Shown: positions 12,212 to 24,545 of the stretch, piece by piece
How the letters are laid out: the number at the start of each line of letters is the position of its first letter
How positions within the stretch are numbered: position 1 is the stretch's first letter
Assembly (NCBI GenBank): GCA_038380795.1
Contig: CM076261.1
Coordinates: 37,039,866 to 37,103,865, forward strand
Direction: 5' to 3'
DNA from: Pyrocephalus nanus
Lineage: Eukaryota; Chordata; Aves; Passeriformes; Tyrannidae
DNA length: 64,000 nt
The notes under the pieces: model-generated
Seen by the model: the letters and a program-made list of their open reading frames with translations, nothing else
The model's database searches: none
What the model was told of the DNA's origin: nothing
Translations under genes and position numbers: made by a program

Positions 12212-15200
12212 CTGTCTTTATCTCTGCCCGTGCGTTTTTTCACTTCCCCCCTCCTGGGGAGGGGGAGTGAGTAAGCAGCCATGTGGTGCTTAGTTGCCAG
12301 CTGGGGTTAAACCATGACATGAACAACTCTCTTCCCAGGCTTTCTTTCAAAACTGCTAATGCTTCTATTCAATGCTTCTATCATGACCGAGTTGTTACTG
12401 CTACTTTTGCAGTTAAAATCTCATCTGTTGTGATTGGTGTACTTGTTTTGTATTTACTACAGAGTAATTAGCATTCAAGTCTATCTTATTCAATTGAAAT
12501 ATGACTGTGAATATTTTGGTCTTTTTTTTTCTCAGGTCCTGTGTTACCATTGTTAATTCAAAGTTCATAATTTAAAGAAAAATAAATAGATGAAAGGAAC
12601 AGAAACAAATAAACAAACAGAAAGAATGCAGTTAGATATTTTAGGAATAAGATGCTAGGTTATTTAGTTCTTTTCTGTAGTTTTCCAAAGACTTAACACT
12701 CTGCAACATTAATACTACTTAGCAATTTAATTGTCTTCATTGGACCATACAGGTAATTTGTAACTAGGTGTGACCATTAAGCACTCAGTGTGAATTAAGG
12801 AGACAGTATTTGCAATGAAGATGACGTTTTATTCTAACAGGTCTGGTTCTGATAGTCTGCTTGGCTTTCTGCACATATAATTGCATGTGTGCTGCCTGTC
12901 AAAGTGACAGGGCTAATGCCATTAGTTTCATCTTCCACATTTCAGGCGGAAAGGCAATTTTAGTTGTGGGAAGAAACAGCCAAGTCTGTCTTTTTGGGTT
13001 TTTTTCCTGCCTTTGACTTTCGAGTTCACCTTGTGATTTTTAACAGCATTAAGTGCCAAGTAGGAGGGCACAGGCTGGCCTAAACACATGGATGGGTTTC
13101 TGCAGTGTGTAGGCCATGACCCTGTCATGCATGTGAGGAAGTTCTTCATGCATTTATCTGATTCTAGGTTGGCTGATCAAGATAGCAAGCAGTGCACAAA
13201 GCTAAGACTAGATTATGAACCCAAACAATACTTTTTAGTAGTAATGTAAAAACTAGGTAGGACATATAGAGACTTGGCTTGCAGTCTAACTCTGTGGACT
13301 ACATTAGGAAACCTAGCAAAAGATTTTATCTTTACTAATATTATCTAGGATGCAGGGAGCATATAAATGATACAGGCACAGATTCATCTTGGTGAACTGA
13401 GGAATTCAAGATGGACGAGTCACCCTGGGTCTTTCTCTAGTCAGTGAAGAGATCTGTGTACTGCCAGATTGGGAACTCTGGTGGGTGAATTCCTTCCTGC
13501 AGTTATTCTCTTGACTGATTTTAAAGTCTTAGGCAGATGAGATGCCTTGAAATAATTCACACTCTTAAGCACTAGCTCAAGTTTTTGTTTTAAAAAAAAT
13601 CTTACTCAACTTTTTGCCTGGGCAAAAGACAGATTTTGATTGCAAGGCAGATGTAAACAAGGCAAATAATATCTAATATCTTTGTTAGTAATAATCACAA
13701 AATACTTTAAGGAATTATGAAAGGCAAAAATCAGATAGATGACAAATTAAAAAACTTATTTTTGGATTTGCCAGGAAGCTGTGTGGAAAGTTATACAAGT
13801 TAGAACAACTGAGGACAACCTGTTTTCTGCCAGTCTTCATTGGAATCAATAAAGAACCATATCTATACAGTCAATAATTTCTCTATGAAGTTTTTTGGAA
13901 AAAAATCTAGAAATTTTTTTTGAATTTGAAACTTAAAAAAAACCCCTCTATCTATTTTTTTAGCCAAATTACAAGCTTTTTAAAATATTTTTAAATGGAC
14001 TATGATAAAAGGGTTCAATTCTGACCTATCATATGTAGCCTGGAGAGCAGAAATCAGAAATTCCAGACTTTCCTCAGAACTTTCAGAATGAAGTAAGATT
14101 CAGCTGGAACAGCAGAGGTAGATGTGAACACCAACCAGGAGTCCACTGTCAGGTTTGCAAGCAGGGCTAAAAGGAGAGGTAAAGAAAGACAAACTTTACT
14201 AGCCTATCTATTCAAGGATGCCAAAGCTTGAGGAATGAGCAAAGAACAGTATGAGTTTGTCAAAACTGCAGATCAAATTTAACACTAAAAAGGTATATAG
14301 GCTGATGACTTTGAAAGAGATAAGATATATATGACAGATTATTTTTTTAACATTATTTTTTCATGTTATAAGAAGTGGAATGTGTTTATGGACAATTTAG
14401 AATATGCAGATTTAGATAAAATTGTGTGTTGTCTGTTGAAGCACCAGGGCACAAACATTTTTTTGTACATGGGAGCTATTTAGACAAGGAAATACATGCA
14501 TGTCCCCTCTTATGAAAGTTATTTGTAGGAAAAACAATTTTTTAAATTATAGGGTTTATAGGAATAAATGTATGTCATTGATATGAATTCACATTAGTAG
14601 TTATGTATCATGAGATTTGTAACATCAATTTTATTCAATCATTCAAGATTTTTTTTTGACTGGTACTTTTATTTATAATGTAAATTTAATTTAGCTTTTT
14701 AAAAGTATTAATTAATTGTGGAAGTCCTCAAAATATCCATAAACCCTTTCAAAACTGTTTCTTCCTTTCACAAGTGTTACTACATTCACTTTTGAAGGTC
14801 AAAAATACTTTCAGTATTTTTACAGGCCAGATGGTAGTGCTTTCACATTTGTACCTCAGACTTTCACACTGTGCCTCATTCCCTCTGAAATTAGAAGGAA
14901 CTGGGCATCTTGGCATGAATTCATAGTGTGTTAGTAAGGCACATTAGAGAACATAGATTGTTCTCTCTTTGCATTAGTAATATTCCTATTTGTTTTGGTG
15001 CCCATGCCAAGATATTGTGTTTCACTCATAAAGAGTATATTCCAAACAGCTGTCTCTTGCCATTTCAAACAGAGGACTAAGAGGAGTGTGGAGAGGGTTT
15101 TGTATGAATTTTTAGTTTTGTGTCACATTCAAAACTCAATTTCAAAGATATTTTATTGTTCAGATGTTTAGGCTCATGCATCTTTTCTCTAAGTCCAAAT

Positions 15201-17210
15201 TATTCAACTATGTCCTAACTTTTGGCATTTTTGAGACTTTTTATATTCTAATGGTAGAATTTGTATTTCCAAGTTGTATTAAAACAAACAAACAAAAAAG
15301 TAACATTTTAATGTAATTTATTTACTTAATTATTTTGCAACTTTTGGAGCCACATTTGCTATGAAGCATAGTTGTAACACCAATGGTAATTTTAATCTTA
15401 TCCAGCTTTCAGTCCGTAAAGGTTAAAAAAGTCAGGAATGTAAAATTTAATATGATGAAAGCATCTCAGAAACACACAGATTAACAGCTTTTTTTGCTTT
15501 CATAATGCGGTCCATAACTGATCACTAAAATTTCCAGTTTCATTTGACTGCATTTTGATATATATTCTAAAAAGGCATTCAGTTTTGTTTTTTATTAAAG
15601 ATTCCATGAATCTACAAGACTTTGAAATATCTAATTTACTAAATAATGTTTTACCATTAACATTCCATAGCTGCAGCTTCCAGGTGCCCTCTCTCCTAGC
15701 TGAGACCACCTTGCAATTCCCTGTAATTCTCATCATGCTCAGTAATTTAGGGAAAGAGACCTTGTGCAGCTGATAAAAGTGAAAGTAGGCTATATCTTTG
15801 ACTACCGCCTCACTGTTTACGTGAAAATACAAGTTAATTGAAAAAAAAAAACACTTGACAGTAAGTTCTGCCCACTGTGCAGGAACTTTTTAGAGATTCC
15901 TAATTTTGTCTGAGTTATCTCAAACCAACAGCAGAGAATGAATAAGAATTCAGACTCCTGGATAGGAAACCACAGCTGAACTTGTTATGCTTTAAGGAAA
16001 GGCCTAGAACAAACCCAGGACAAACCACTTTTTGATAGGGTTTCCCATTTGACAATGAATATCACTTTAGAAAGCTTTGAATTCTACTTTACATAGAACT
16101 TGTTTGTATTAAAATAGCCATTTGTTCATTCAAACAGACATTTACTTGTGGTTTGTTCTTTATCTTGCTCTGTTTACCAGTTCTTTAGAAAGTAACGATA
16201 GGGTACATTTTAATAAATACAGTTCCTATCAGCAAGCATCTTGTAAAATTTCTGCCTGCAGGTTGACAAGCTGTGATACAGAATTTCTAATGTTGTGTGT
16301 GCTAAATTAATTTAAAGGCATCAGAAAATGCTGTTCAAGTTATGGAAAACATTTTGAGACATGCTTGCCATATTTTAACATTTAAAAAAATGTTTATTTG
16401 TTGTAAACTTGTGTGACCATGTATTCTAGACACATTTTAACTCAATCTTGAGTTTCCACTAAGACTTAGAAACAAGTGGATTAATAAATGAGTTTTAGTA
16501 CTAATGCTCGTTTATTCAGTTTCCAACAATCTCAAAAGAGTTAACTGGTAGGGTCATATATCCCCTGTAAAGCCTTTCTATGCTTAAATCCAAAATTGCT
16601 GACACTGAGAAAATTTGATTCAGCATTCCCTAGTGAATAGATCAGAAAGTAACCCATTCATCTGCAGTCATATCTATTTTCATTCTAATTTTCCTCAAAG
16701 GTGTATTTTTACCTCCAGATAAAATGTAGCTATAACAGGTTGCACATTCAGGGATTGAGAAGCTATGTTTTTTATTCTTTGGGTCTGATGCCAATGTAAA
16801 ACAGACAACACTCAAATGATTCACTACTCTGATTATCTATCTATCTAGGGCAAAAACATGCATATAAAACTTATGAAATTACTGATGCTTTTAATATTAT
16901 ATGCTTAAAAATATATCAAATATGTTAGCATTTCTCTAAATGCTTCATTATGTTCATTCTGTGGGTAATGAAATTATATTTCAAAACTACAAAATACTTC
17001 ACGGAACAGAATTTTTACTTTCCCAGTGAGCACTAAGTTAAAGGTCAAAATTGATTGATACATATAAAGGCCTGGTTTTTATGTCAATCATTTTTTTAAT
17101 AGAAGTGCTCATTATGATGATAGTAATGGTTTATGTACAAGCCTGTGTGTGTCCATGTGTGCAAATACATTCATTGCAAACTTTTCAATTTGATTTTTTT
17201 TCTTCCACAG

Positions 17211-17290
17211 CTGTTCCTTCATATATTTCTGCTACGGTAATGAAAGAGAATTCTCTGCCAAGTCAGCCTGGATCTGCAACTGTAAATTAG
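17211..17290 (+). other. Candidate terminal exon (weak)
   Basis: A T-rich tract and tcttccacag at 17201-17210 form a good-looking splice acceptor. The open frame through it continues for about 25 residues, beginning VPSYISATVM and ending PGSATVN, to a TAG at 17288-17290. An internal gtaatg could serve as a donor instead. I do not recognise the peptide, and no partner exon or nearby poly(A) signal was found. Splice-like signals of this kind occur by chance in AT-rich DNA. Confidence 0.15.
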
Positions 17291-18043
17291 GCCCCTAAGG
17301 ATTCAGAGAATCACCACTTTAATTTTGAGATTTTCTATGGAAATATACCTAACAGCATTTCTAGATCATGTCCCAGTGCTTAGTGGACACACACAGTGAT
17401 CAACTAGATATAGTCATCTCATGAAATATAAAATCATTTCATCTTGTTTGACTTCCAGAGTATTTAAAACTACAATTGAGATAGAAATTAAGAAAAAAGA
17501 TGTTTGTGGTTATGTTTGGGATCATGCTGGTTAGCCACCTGCTAACCAATCTATACCTCTTTAATTTAAATATTTTCTTCTCCAGTAAGTATGTTAAGCC
17601 TGAGGGCCTATCCGTATTTACCTTTGTTGGGTTATAACTTTGCTATATGCTGCACTCTGCTGTGGAAAGAGAAACTGTTCTGCAGTGTACTCTGCCTGCC
17701 CTTGTTGTAACTGGCTGACTATATAAGAGCCATCTAGGGATTAGCAACTAGTCATATTTATTTTATAACAATATTTTATTCACGCTCTTTTCTTTCTTAA
17801 ATGTGAACATATTAAAGAATATTAACAAAGGTTTTTCTCTTTTTCATGTCAAACATTAAATATTCTTTTTGTAGAATCAGAGGTTAACTTAACCAGCCTC
17901 AAAGTTTAATACTTTTTGAAGGCCAAGGGCATATCCTTTTAGTATATCCTTTAAATTAAAACTATAACATCAATTCTGTCAACATAAAACACTTAACAGC
18001 TTCCTATGAGATGTGCAATTGTCTAATCACAAATGTCTCGTGC

Positions 18044-18060
18044 AAAAAAAAAAAAAAAAA
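18044..18060. repeat. A17 homopolymer
   Basis: Seventeen A residues, followed 40 bases later by a T14-like run. No retrotransposon body was recognised upstream. Confidence 0.85.
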
Positions 18061-21000
18061 GCTTCTAAGCTATCATCATGTTATGGGGACCTGCTTTTTT
18101 TTTTTTTCCTTGTATGTGTGTGCATCTGTGTGTGTGTGACACAAATGTAGCTCTTTAATCTTGGATGAATAACTATCTGAGATATTTAACCTTCTTTTTT
18201 CTCCCCAATCTTAGATGAGTAGCTCATTTATAGAAATACTTTGGATTTCTTTCATCACAGCAAGGGTATAGCGAATGCTTAATAAATATTTAAAAGCTCC
18301 ATCTGCCAGAGTAAAGTAGCACAGGCAAAGCTTGCATGTCCTCTGGAGGTATTTAGCCCAACATATCTGACAGTAAGTCACTGTTCTAGGAAGGCATATC
18401 CTGGTGTATTTGGAAATAAACTGAGTTATTCAAGGCAATCAGTTTTGAATTACATGCTGCTTGGGCAATAAGGTCTTCATAGTGAACACTTTTTCTTGGT
18501 ATAGCAAAGACGAAACTTTTTTTTTTCTCTGTTGGAGTAAAAAATATTGCCTGTGTAGTCAGTAAAGCAGGTTGTGTTTGTGGGGTAATTCCATTCAGGA
18601 ATGAAACCTAAGGTTTCTAGAGAGTGATAAGCATGTGAGGTTAATAACATGGCACAACAGATTCTTGAGAAATCTCTTATTATGATGTAGAGAGCACTGA
18701 CAAATGACGGCTATATTTGTCACATTGCATTCTTGTTCAAGCAGTGTCTTTTATTCTTCAGTTTGTTCCTTGGGGGGATTGCTGAAGTGTGTGACTGTAT
18801 TTGGAAGGATTAGACTATCAAAGAGTAAAGTTATCATTCATATGAATGTCATTCTTCATATAGGATATAAAATGTGAAATATATCAGGTGGCCTAGACTG
18901 GAAAGAATCCACAGAGATGATTTTTCCATTAGCAAAAGATGGTTGTTGTGCTTTCCAGAATGCCAATGAGTGCATCAACAGTTGCTGCTCTAGCAGATAT
19001 TCTTCAAAGCCCCTTTAAAACAAGGTGATGATGGGAGAAGTTTTTCTTTGTGGAATTTAGGTGCCAAAGTGAAAATGTACTTGTCCTGGTTCAGAGTTTT
19101 TCACTTCGCATTTTGCTTTGATATAGAAATAGTTAAGCTAAACTCTTATAAAGAAACTATACTTCTATAAACACCTGAACTAATTTTGAAGACCAGACTG
19201 ACCTAGAGTGAAAAATAAAAAAACCCTCCAAGTCATTAAAGCTTAGTTTAAGTTTTGATAGCATGAAGGGTTTTTTATTTATGTTTACTGCGATCTGTGA
19301 GATGGCCTGGAGTCGGATGAAAAACATATTGACTGCATGACTGCGTGATTCTCCACATTTAAAGCTACTACATTCAATCAGGAGTTTTTGTCTGTCAAGA
19401 GTTTTTTTAAGCAGAAGTGATAAATGGGATAGATGGTGCATACCTTCATCCAACTAATGACCTGAAGAAAGAAATATGTGAATAATTTTGGAATGTGTTG
19501 GACACACTCATTTGTCTCGGTTTCAATGACAGAAAACATGGAGTGAAATTTGGGTAAGGAATTCAATATATTATGTAAAGTCATTCCTTATTAAACATGG
19601 GCAGGATAAGCTTACTTTTTGTGTAGGGATAAGCAGTGGTTTATAAGAGTCACACTCATTCTTAAAAGTTACATGAGAAGCCTTTTAAAACAAACTCCAG
19701 AATCTACTCCTTTTGGCTTCTCTTGGAACCCTATTGCACTTGACAGAAGTAGTTCAATAATTCTCAGAAAATTGTACAAGAATCACTAAAAAAATCAACT
19801 TCCAAAATATCTTGTATTGAGCACACTTTTTCAAAGCAATTACAGCTAACTTCTCTCCAGGCTATTCTGACAGATAGAATGAGAAGGCATAAACTTAATA
19901 AACACTAATTTTTTGGGGAAAAAAAAAAAAAGGCAAACAAAACTGTGAGTCAGAAACCCTTAAACTGAAGCAATAAAATAGGGTTCAAGGAAATTTTAAC
20001 ACTTTAATGGGATGTTTCTCTTATCCCACAATGCTCCTCTCTCCCACCTTGCCCAGCAGAATAAAGATATTTTAATACCACTGTCAGTTCTTCCTCACTA
20101 CAGATCCCTGCATGGTCAGCATCCTCAAGGGACCTGTTAGGTACTGTTCAGAATGTTTTTTCAGAATATTTTTAATGGCTGAGATTTTATTACATCTTTT
20201 TACACGGTTAAGAATGTGCAACCTAGGTTATGCTATGTGGTTATGATCTCTTCAAGGTTTTTTGTTTGGTTGGTTTAGGCTTTTTTAACTTGGTGTTCTG
20301 TAAGTATTATCTAAAAGAAATAAGGAAATTATGATTTTTTTTGGTGAAAATATAATTTAAAAGCTATTATTTTAATTTCAAAGTTATGATTATTTCCTCC
20401 TGTTAAGATGCAATCATTTCTATACTGCCAAGGTGGAGTTTTTTTCCGCTTAAAAACCTTGCATTTATCTTCACCTTGGAATTAAGGTCTCTCAGAGTGA
20501 ACTTTGCCCAAGAAATGAAGAATTAACAAATATTGTTATTTAAAAATAACAAGGGACAGTGAATGCTTTTTTTCTTATATTACCCATACTCACAGAAGTT
20601 CATCTTTGTGATATGGCTCCTTTGCAACATAGCAAGGAAAACTAAATATCTTGCACCTCCTAATATTTTCCCTAACATTTTGTCATTTGAAACATCTATG
20701 GTACAGATGGCAGAAAAATCTATATCTGTATTCACCTAGAGGGAAAAATCAAATTAAATTGGATTTCAAAGGTAAATTCAATAAACTAGTGAAGACTGAT
20801 GGCATAAACTGAGGCACTGGGGAATCAATTCACGGTCCACAACTCCTAAAAACCACAATGATGAAGAATGAGCATATTTATTTCATTGGTAGACTGTATA
20901 CAGACCTCTTCAGAAAAATTCAATCTTAATATGTGTATTTAAAAGGCATCTGGAAAGTCTTCCACTTATGCCAGATGGATTCAAGGGATTATTGACAGGT

Positions 21001-21496
21001 AAGCATAGATGTTTACTTGATATGCTGCAAAGAACTCTTTAAAATCACCTGTCGGCTTCTCAGTGAGCCTGGAACTACCTAAAGAATCTGTGGCTGTTGA
21101 TTTTGTTTTTATTGATGAGATTGAACAGATACAGTCACAGTATGATTAATTTATATCTATATAATTCTACTTACCCTGGGAAATTTATTTTCTTTCTGGT
21201 GTCAACAGCAGGAAAAGTCTATGCTAGTGATTTCAGGAAGTCAGGATGTCAAAAGGCATGATTTCTGTTTCACTGGAAGATATATTTGTAAAGTTGCACC
21301 TGATAGAGTTACTATTTTGTCATTATTGTTCTTGATTGGGTTCAGAGGCTGAAGTACAAGTGGTATTTTTTCACTTTCCTGAAACATCTTTAAGTGTATA
21401 GAATATATTTGTTTCAGTAATGTGTTTCTGATACTATATACCAGTAAAATGCTGTTCATATATATGAGTACTTTACATAGATATAGCTGCATTTGC

Positions 21497-21520
21497 ATTA
21501 GAGTATTAGAGTATTAGAGT
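21497..21520. repeat. 8-bp tandem repeat, 3 copies
   Basis: Three perfect copies of attagagt, followed by a partial change (agga). A micro-duplication with no associated gene. Confidence 0.9.
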
Positions 21521-22721
21521 AGGATAGCTGGCTTAGCTACGTAGGATGTGATATTAACAACTTTTATAGCAGTGGCTATAAACTCACAAGCTGATTATAA
21601 CCTGGTCTCCACTGTCATCTCTATTCAGCAAATACCTTGCTATTGTTCAAATCTGAGTATTCCAGCAATCTCTTTTGAGTAGACGTTTTGAATTTTTCCT
21701 TACAGATCAAAGGAGATGGACTTATGGCTTGATATAACATTTTAAAATTATTAAGATCACACTAGTTTTATAATTAATTATATTTACTTTTTCTTTAGCA
21801 CATAAATTCTTTGCACTTCGATAGGTTTCAGACATTAAAAATACAGTGCATGTGTCATATGATACTGTTTGTTAACAGTGATATTTCACAGTATACATGA
21901 ATTAAGGAATCCCTTTTAGTAGTTGGATAAGCCAGCTAACTTCATACTTTTCATATACCTTTTAAAGCTCATATCAAGGGATCCTACATCTGAGGAATTT
22001 ATTAATGGTACATGTGGAAGTGAAAGCCCTTCTCACTCTTTAATTAACCAAGTGTAAATATAAAGTTTTAGATATTGGATTTCTGATTTTATTCTTGTTT
22101 CCCATACACAGTTTATAAAATTTAACTGCAACTCTACTACAAGTTAAAGTCCATTAAAGTTTCTCATCTTCATGAATGGCAGCTGGAAATGCCAAGGAAA
22201 ACCACAGAGAAAGAGTTAATGCAAGGACTTCATATTTCTGACAAATAGTAGTTTATCAAGGGAATTTCTGAGCTATGCATTTCATGTGAGCTATTATTCT
22301 CAATATTCTTTTTTGATCTGTTTTGTGTCTTCACCTAATCCCTTTTTGATAGTCTTTATCTTGGTGGTTTTCACAAGAAATACATGGAAGTATATCAACA
22401 CACTTTATAATCTCTTTTTATTGTGAAAATTGTCTATTTATTCCAGTTCTTTGCTTTCTGTCTTTAAATCATTATTAGTCTAGAAGTTGAGTTGCTTTTA
22501 TATCTTAAAATACCTCAATTGCTTTATTTTTCTTGGGAAGGTAACTTATCAAAATCTTTCAGAAGACCAAGCATGTTATATCAACTCCACAACCCAGATG
22601 AAAATGCTTGTTAGAACACTGAAAGGAATACACTGTGAAGTAACATATTCCTACATTGCCTACCCCTAGTATGATAGAACTCTGTTGTTACTTAAGGTGC
22701 CTCTACTAACTGGTATAACTC

Positions 22722-22775
22722 CTGTCAGATAGGTTGGATAATAGGTGTGGAAATCTGTCAGATAGGTGTGGAAAT
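22722..22775. repeat. Imperfect tandem duplication beside the RTE 3' end
   Basis: The unit ctgtcagatagg...ggtgtggaaat occurs twice. The first copy (22722-22754) carries about 12 extra bases in the middle compared with the second (22755-22775). It lies just beyond the C-terminus of the RTE ORF, where RTE elements often end in a short repeated tail, so it may be the element's 3' tail or a duplicated flank. Confidence 0.6.
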
Positions 22776-22779
22776 TAGT

Positions 22780-24545
22780 TTTTCACACCTGTACATGAGA
22801 GGTTCACCTCTGAAACTATGCTTAATCATCATTTGTGGCTAGCCTTCATGAACGAAGATTTGAGAAGGGCTCTACCCGCGCTTGCTGCAAGCGTGCTGAT
22901 GGCTAAAAAGGAGATAGACAACTTGTGAGATAGACAAGTCCCGTTGCAGAAGGTACAGCAGAAAGACTCCCCAGGTGATATCGACAAGACGCGATTCTTT
23001 CTGCGTTGCCTTTTCTCCTTGAGAGTGATCCTGCGTGTGTTCTCAAAAGCAGCAGCAGCGTTACAGATGGTGTGTCTCCAGGCCTCCCGATTGGAGGCCA
23101 GGGTAGACCAATGATGATGATCAATATGGCCAAGGCTGAGGGATTGTTTCAGGCAGTCCTTGTATCTCCTCTTCAGGGCTCCACTCTTGCAGCAGCCAGT
23201 GGCGAGTTCCCCATAGACTACAATCTTCGGGAGGCGGTAATCCTGCATCCTGGAGACGTGCCCTGCCCAGCACAGCTGTGTTCTCAGCAGCGTGGCCTCA
23301 ATGCTCGTGACTGCTGCCTGTTCAAGGACAGACATGTTGGTCACATAATCCGTCCAGTGGATGTTTAGGATTGTGTGGAGGCAGCGCTGATGGAAGCATT
23401 CTAAGAGTCACAAGTGATGGCAGTAAATGACCCATGATTCAGACCCATATAAAAGAGTAGACAGTACAATGGCAGTACAGTAAACACTGATCTTTGTACT
23501 TTTCTTCAGGTGTGTGTTTCGCCAAACTCTTTTATGGAGTTTACCAAAAGCTCTGTACGCCTTTGCTAACCTGTTGTCTATTTATGCATCAATCTTACCA
23601 TCTGAGGAGATGATGCTTCCCAGGTAATTAAATTGATGGACTGATTTAAGCTCTGTTTCACCAATGGTGATATGGGGATGATGGGAGACTTCCTGAGGTG
23701 CAGGCTGATAGAAAACTTCTGTTTTATTCAAGCTGACTTCCAGCCCAAAAAGCTCAGCAGCCTCTGCAAAGCAGGATGTTAAACACTGCAGAGCTACTTC
23801 TGTGTGGGCGACGAGGGCAGCATCATCAGCATAAAGGAACTCTTTGACAAGATGATTTAAGATCTTAGTGTGGGCCCTCAGTTGCCTTAGGTTGAATAGG
23901 CTCCCATCGATACGATATCAAATGTAGATATTGTTTTCATCATTGAGGTCTGCTGTGGCTTTGGAGCATCATGCTGAAGAAGACTGTGAATAAAGTTGGT
24001 GCAAGAACGCAGCCTTGCTTCACACCATAGGCTATTGGAAAGGGCTCAGAAAGTGCATTGTCATATTTGACTTGGCCACGCTGATCCTCATGAAGCGAGA
24101 TGATCATTTTGAGGAACTTGGGGGGACATCCTAAACATTCCAAAATCTGCTACAGACCTTTTCTGCTCACAGTATCGAAAGCCTTGGTGAGATCAACAGG
24201 GGTTACAGAGAGTCCTGTGTTCTGTTCCCTACACTTCTCTTACAGTTGTCTGAGAAAAAATACCATGTCTGTGGTACTGCTGTTGGCTCGGAAACCACAT
24301 TGGCCTTCAGGTAGAAGATCTTCTGCTATAGCAGGTATTGATCTGTTCAAAAGAATTCTTGCAAGGATTTTACCAGCAATGGAGAGCAGAGTAATACCTC
24401 GGTAATTTGAGCAGTCTGATTTATCACCTTTCCAATGCGATATTTGCCATCTTTCATTCCTCTGACACCAAGTTTTCTTTCCATATAGGAACTGGTTCTT
24501 AACAAGGTGTTTTAACCAAACATGGACATCAAAATTCTGCAAAAA
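22780..24545 (-). mobile_element. 5'-truncated RTE-clade LINE (AviRTE-like)
   Basis: About 1.7 kb of minus-strand sequence translates in pieces to the C-terminal half of an RTE-clade endonuclease/reverse-transcriptase polyprotein, in the expected order: DKSDCSNYRGITLLSIAGK (24385-24430), the palm A motif VDLTKAFDTV (24165-24195), GVKQGCVLAPTLF (23989-24030), the catalytic YADDA (about 23820-23833), then the C-terminal WAGHV...RLPK and RYKD blocks (about 23150-23275). Family members are typically about 3.2-3.4 kb, so the endonuclease and N-terminal RT are missing. I place the 5' break near 24545, where similarity fades. The region is richer in GC than its flanks. In birds the known RTE family is AviRTE; assignment to it is inference. 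Confidence 0.85.
22829..24542 (-). pseudogene. RTE polyprotein remnant (RT palm to C-terminus)
   Basis: Decayed coding remnant of the RTE polyprotein that would have nicked target DNA and reverse-transcribed its own RNA. Catalytic aspartates are still readable in palm motif A (DLTKAFD) and motif C (YADDA). It is inactive: a stop replaces the residue after FFLRQL (about 24237), another replaces the usual W after SRKGL (about 24150), a frameshift lies near 23965 just after the VLAPTLF block, and further stops occur near 23590 and 23405. The last is a TGA where CGA (Arg) is expected, a likely CpG transition. The longest open piece (22829-23344) covers the C-terminal zinc-finger-like tail region. 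Frames at 23006-23368 on the other strand are shadows. Confidence 0.85.

Larger units (their letters stand above)
11033..12319 (+). mobile_element. Solo-type avian ERV LTR interrupted by a CR1
   Basis: The LTR starts with TG at 11033 (tgtgctggttttgtctggga) and ends with CA at about 12319 (ttaaaccatgaca). Its two parts are 11033-11064 and about 11803-12319; the middle is a CR1 inserted on the minus strand. Aligned by eye to the uninterrupted copy at 41702-42288, the two parts are contiguous except for about ten bases lost at the break. The second part carries a TATA-like catataaag at 12031-12039 and an ATTAAA poly(A) signal at 12206-12211 followed by a T/G-rich stretch, which fixes the sense as plus. 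No retroviral genes flank it, and I could not find a clear target-site duplication. The family resembles ERVL-type LTRs common in birds; the exact subfamily is not determined. Confidence 0.85.
12320..22721. other. AT-rich single-copy DNA, one weak exon candidate
   Basis: About 10 kb without a recognised gene or transposable element. It holds a 17-base A run (18044-18060), an adjacent T run, a short (TG)n near 18120, a three-copy 8-bp tandem repeat (21497-21520), and an acceptor-like site leading into a short open frame at 17211. Open frames on both strands (up to about 110 codons, at 15500-15832 on the minus strand) look like nothing known and are probably chance. Confidence 0.55.

Noticed and set aside
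11845..12282. 145-codon open frame on the minus strand
   Set aside because: It lies entirely inside the LTR on its antisense strand; an artefact of the GC-richer LTR sequence.
23006..23368. 120-codon plus-strand open frame
   Set aside because: Shadow of the RTE C-terminal coding remnant on the minus strand.
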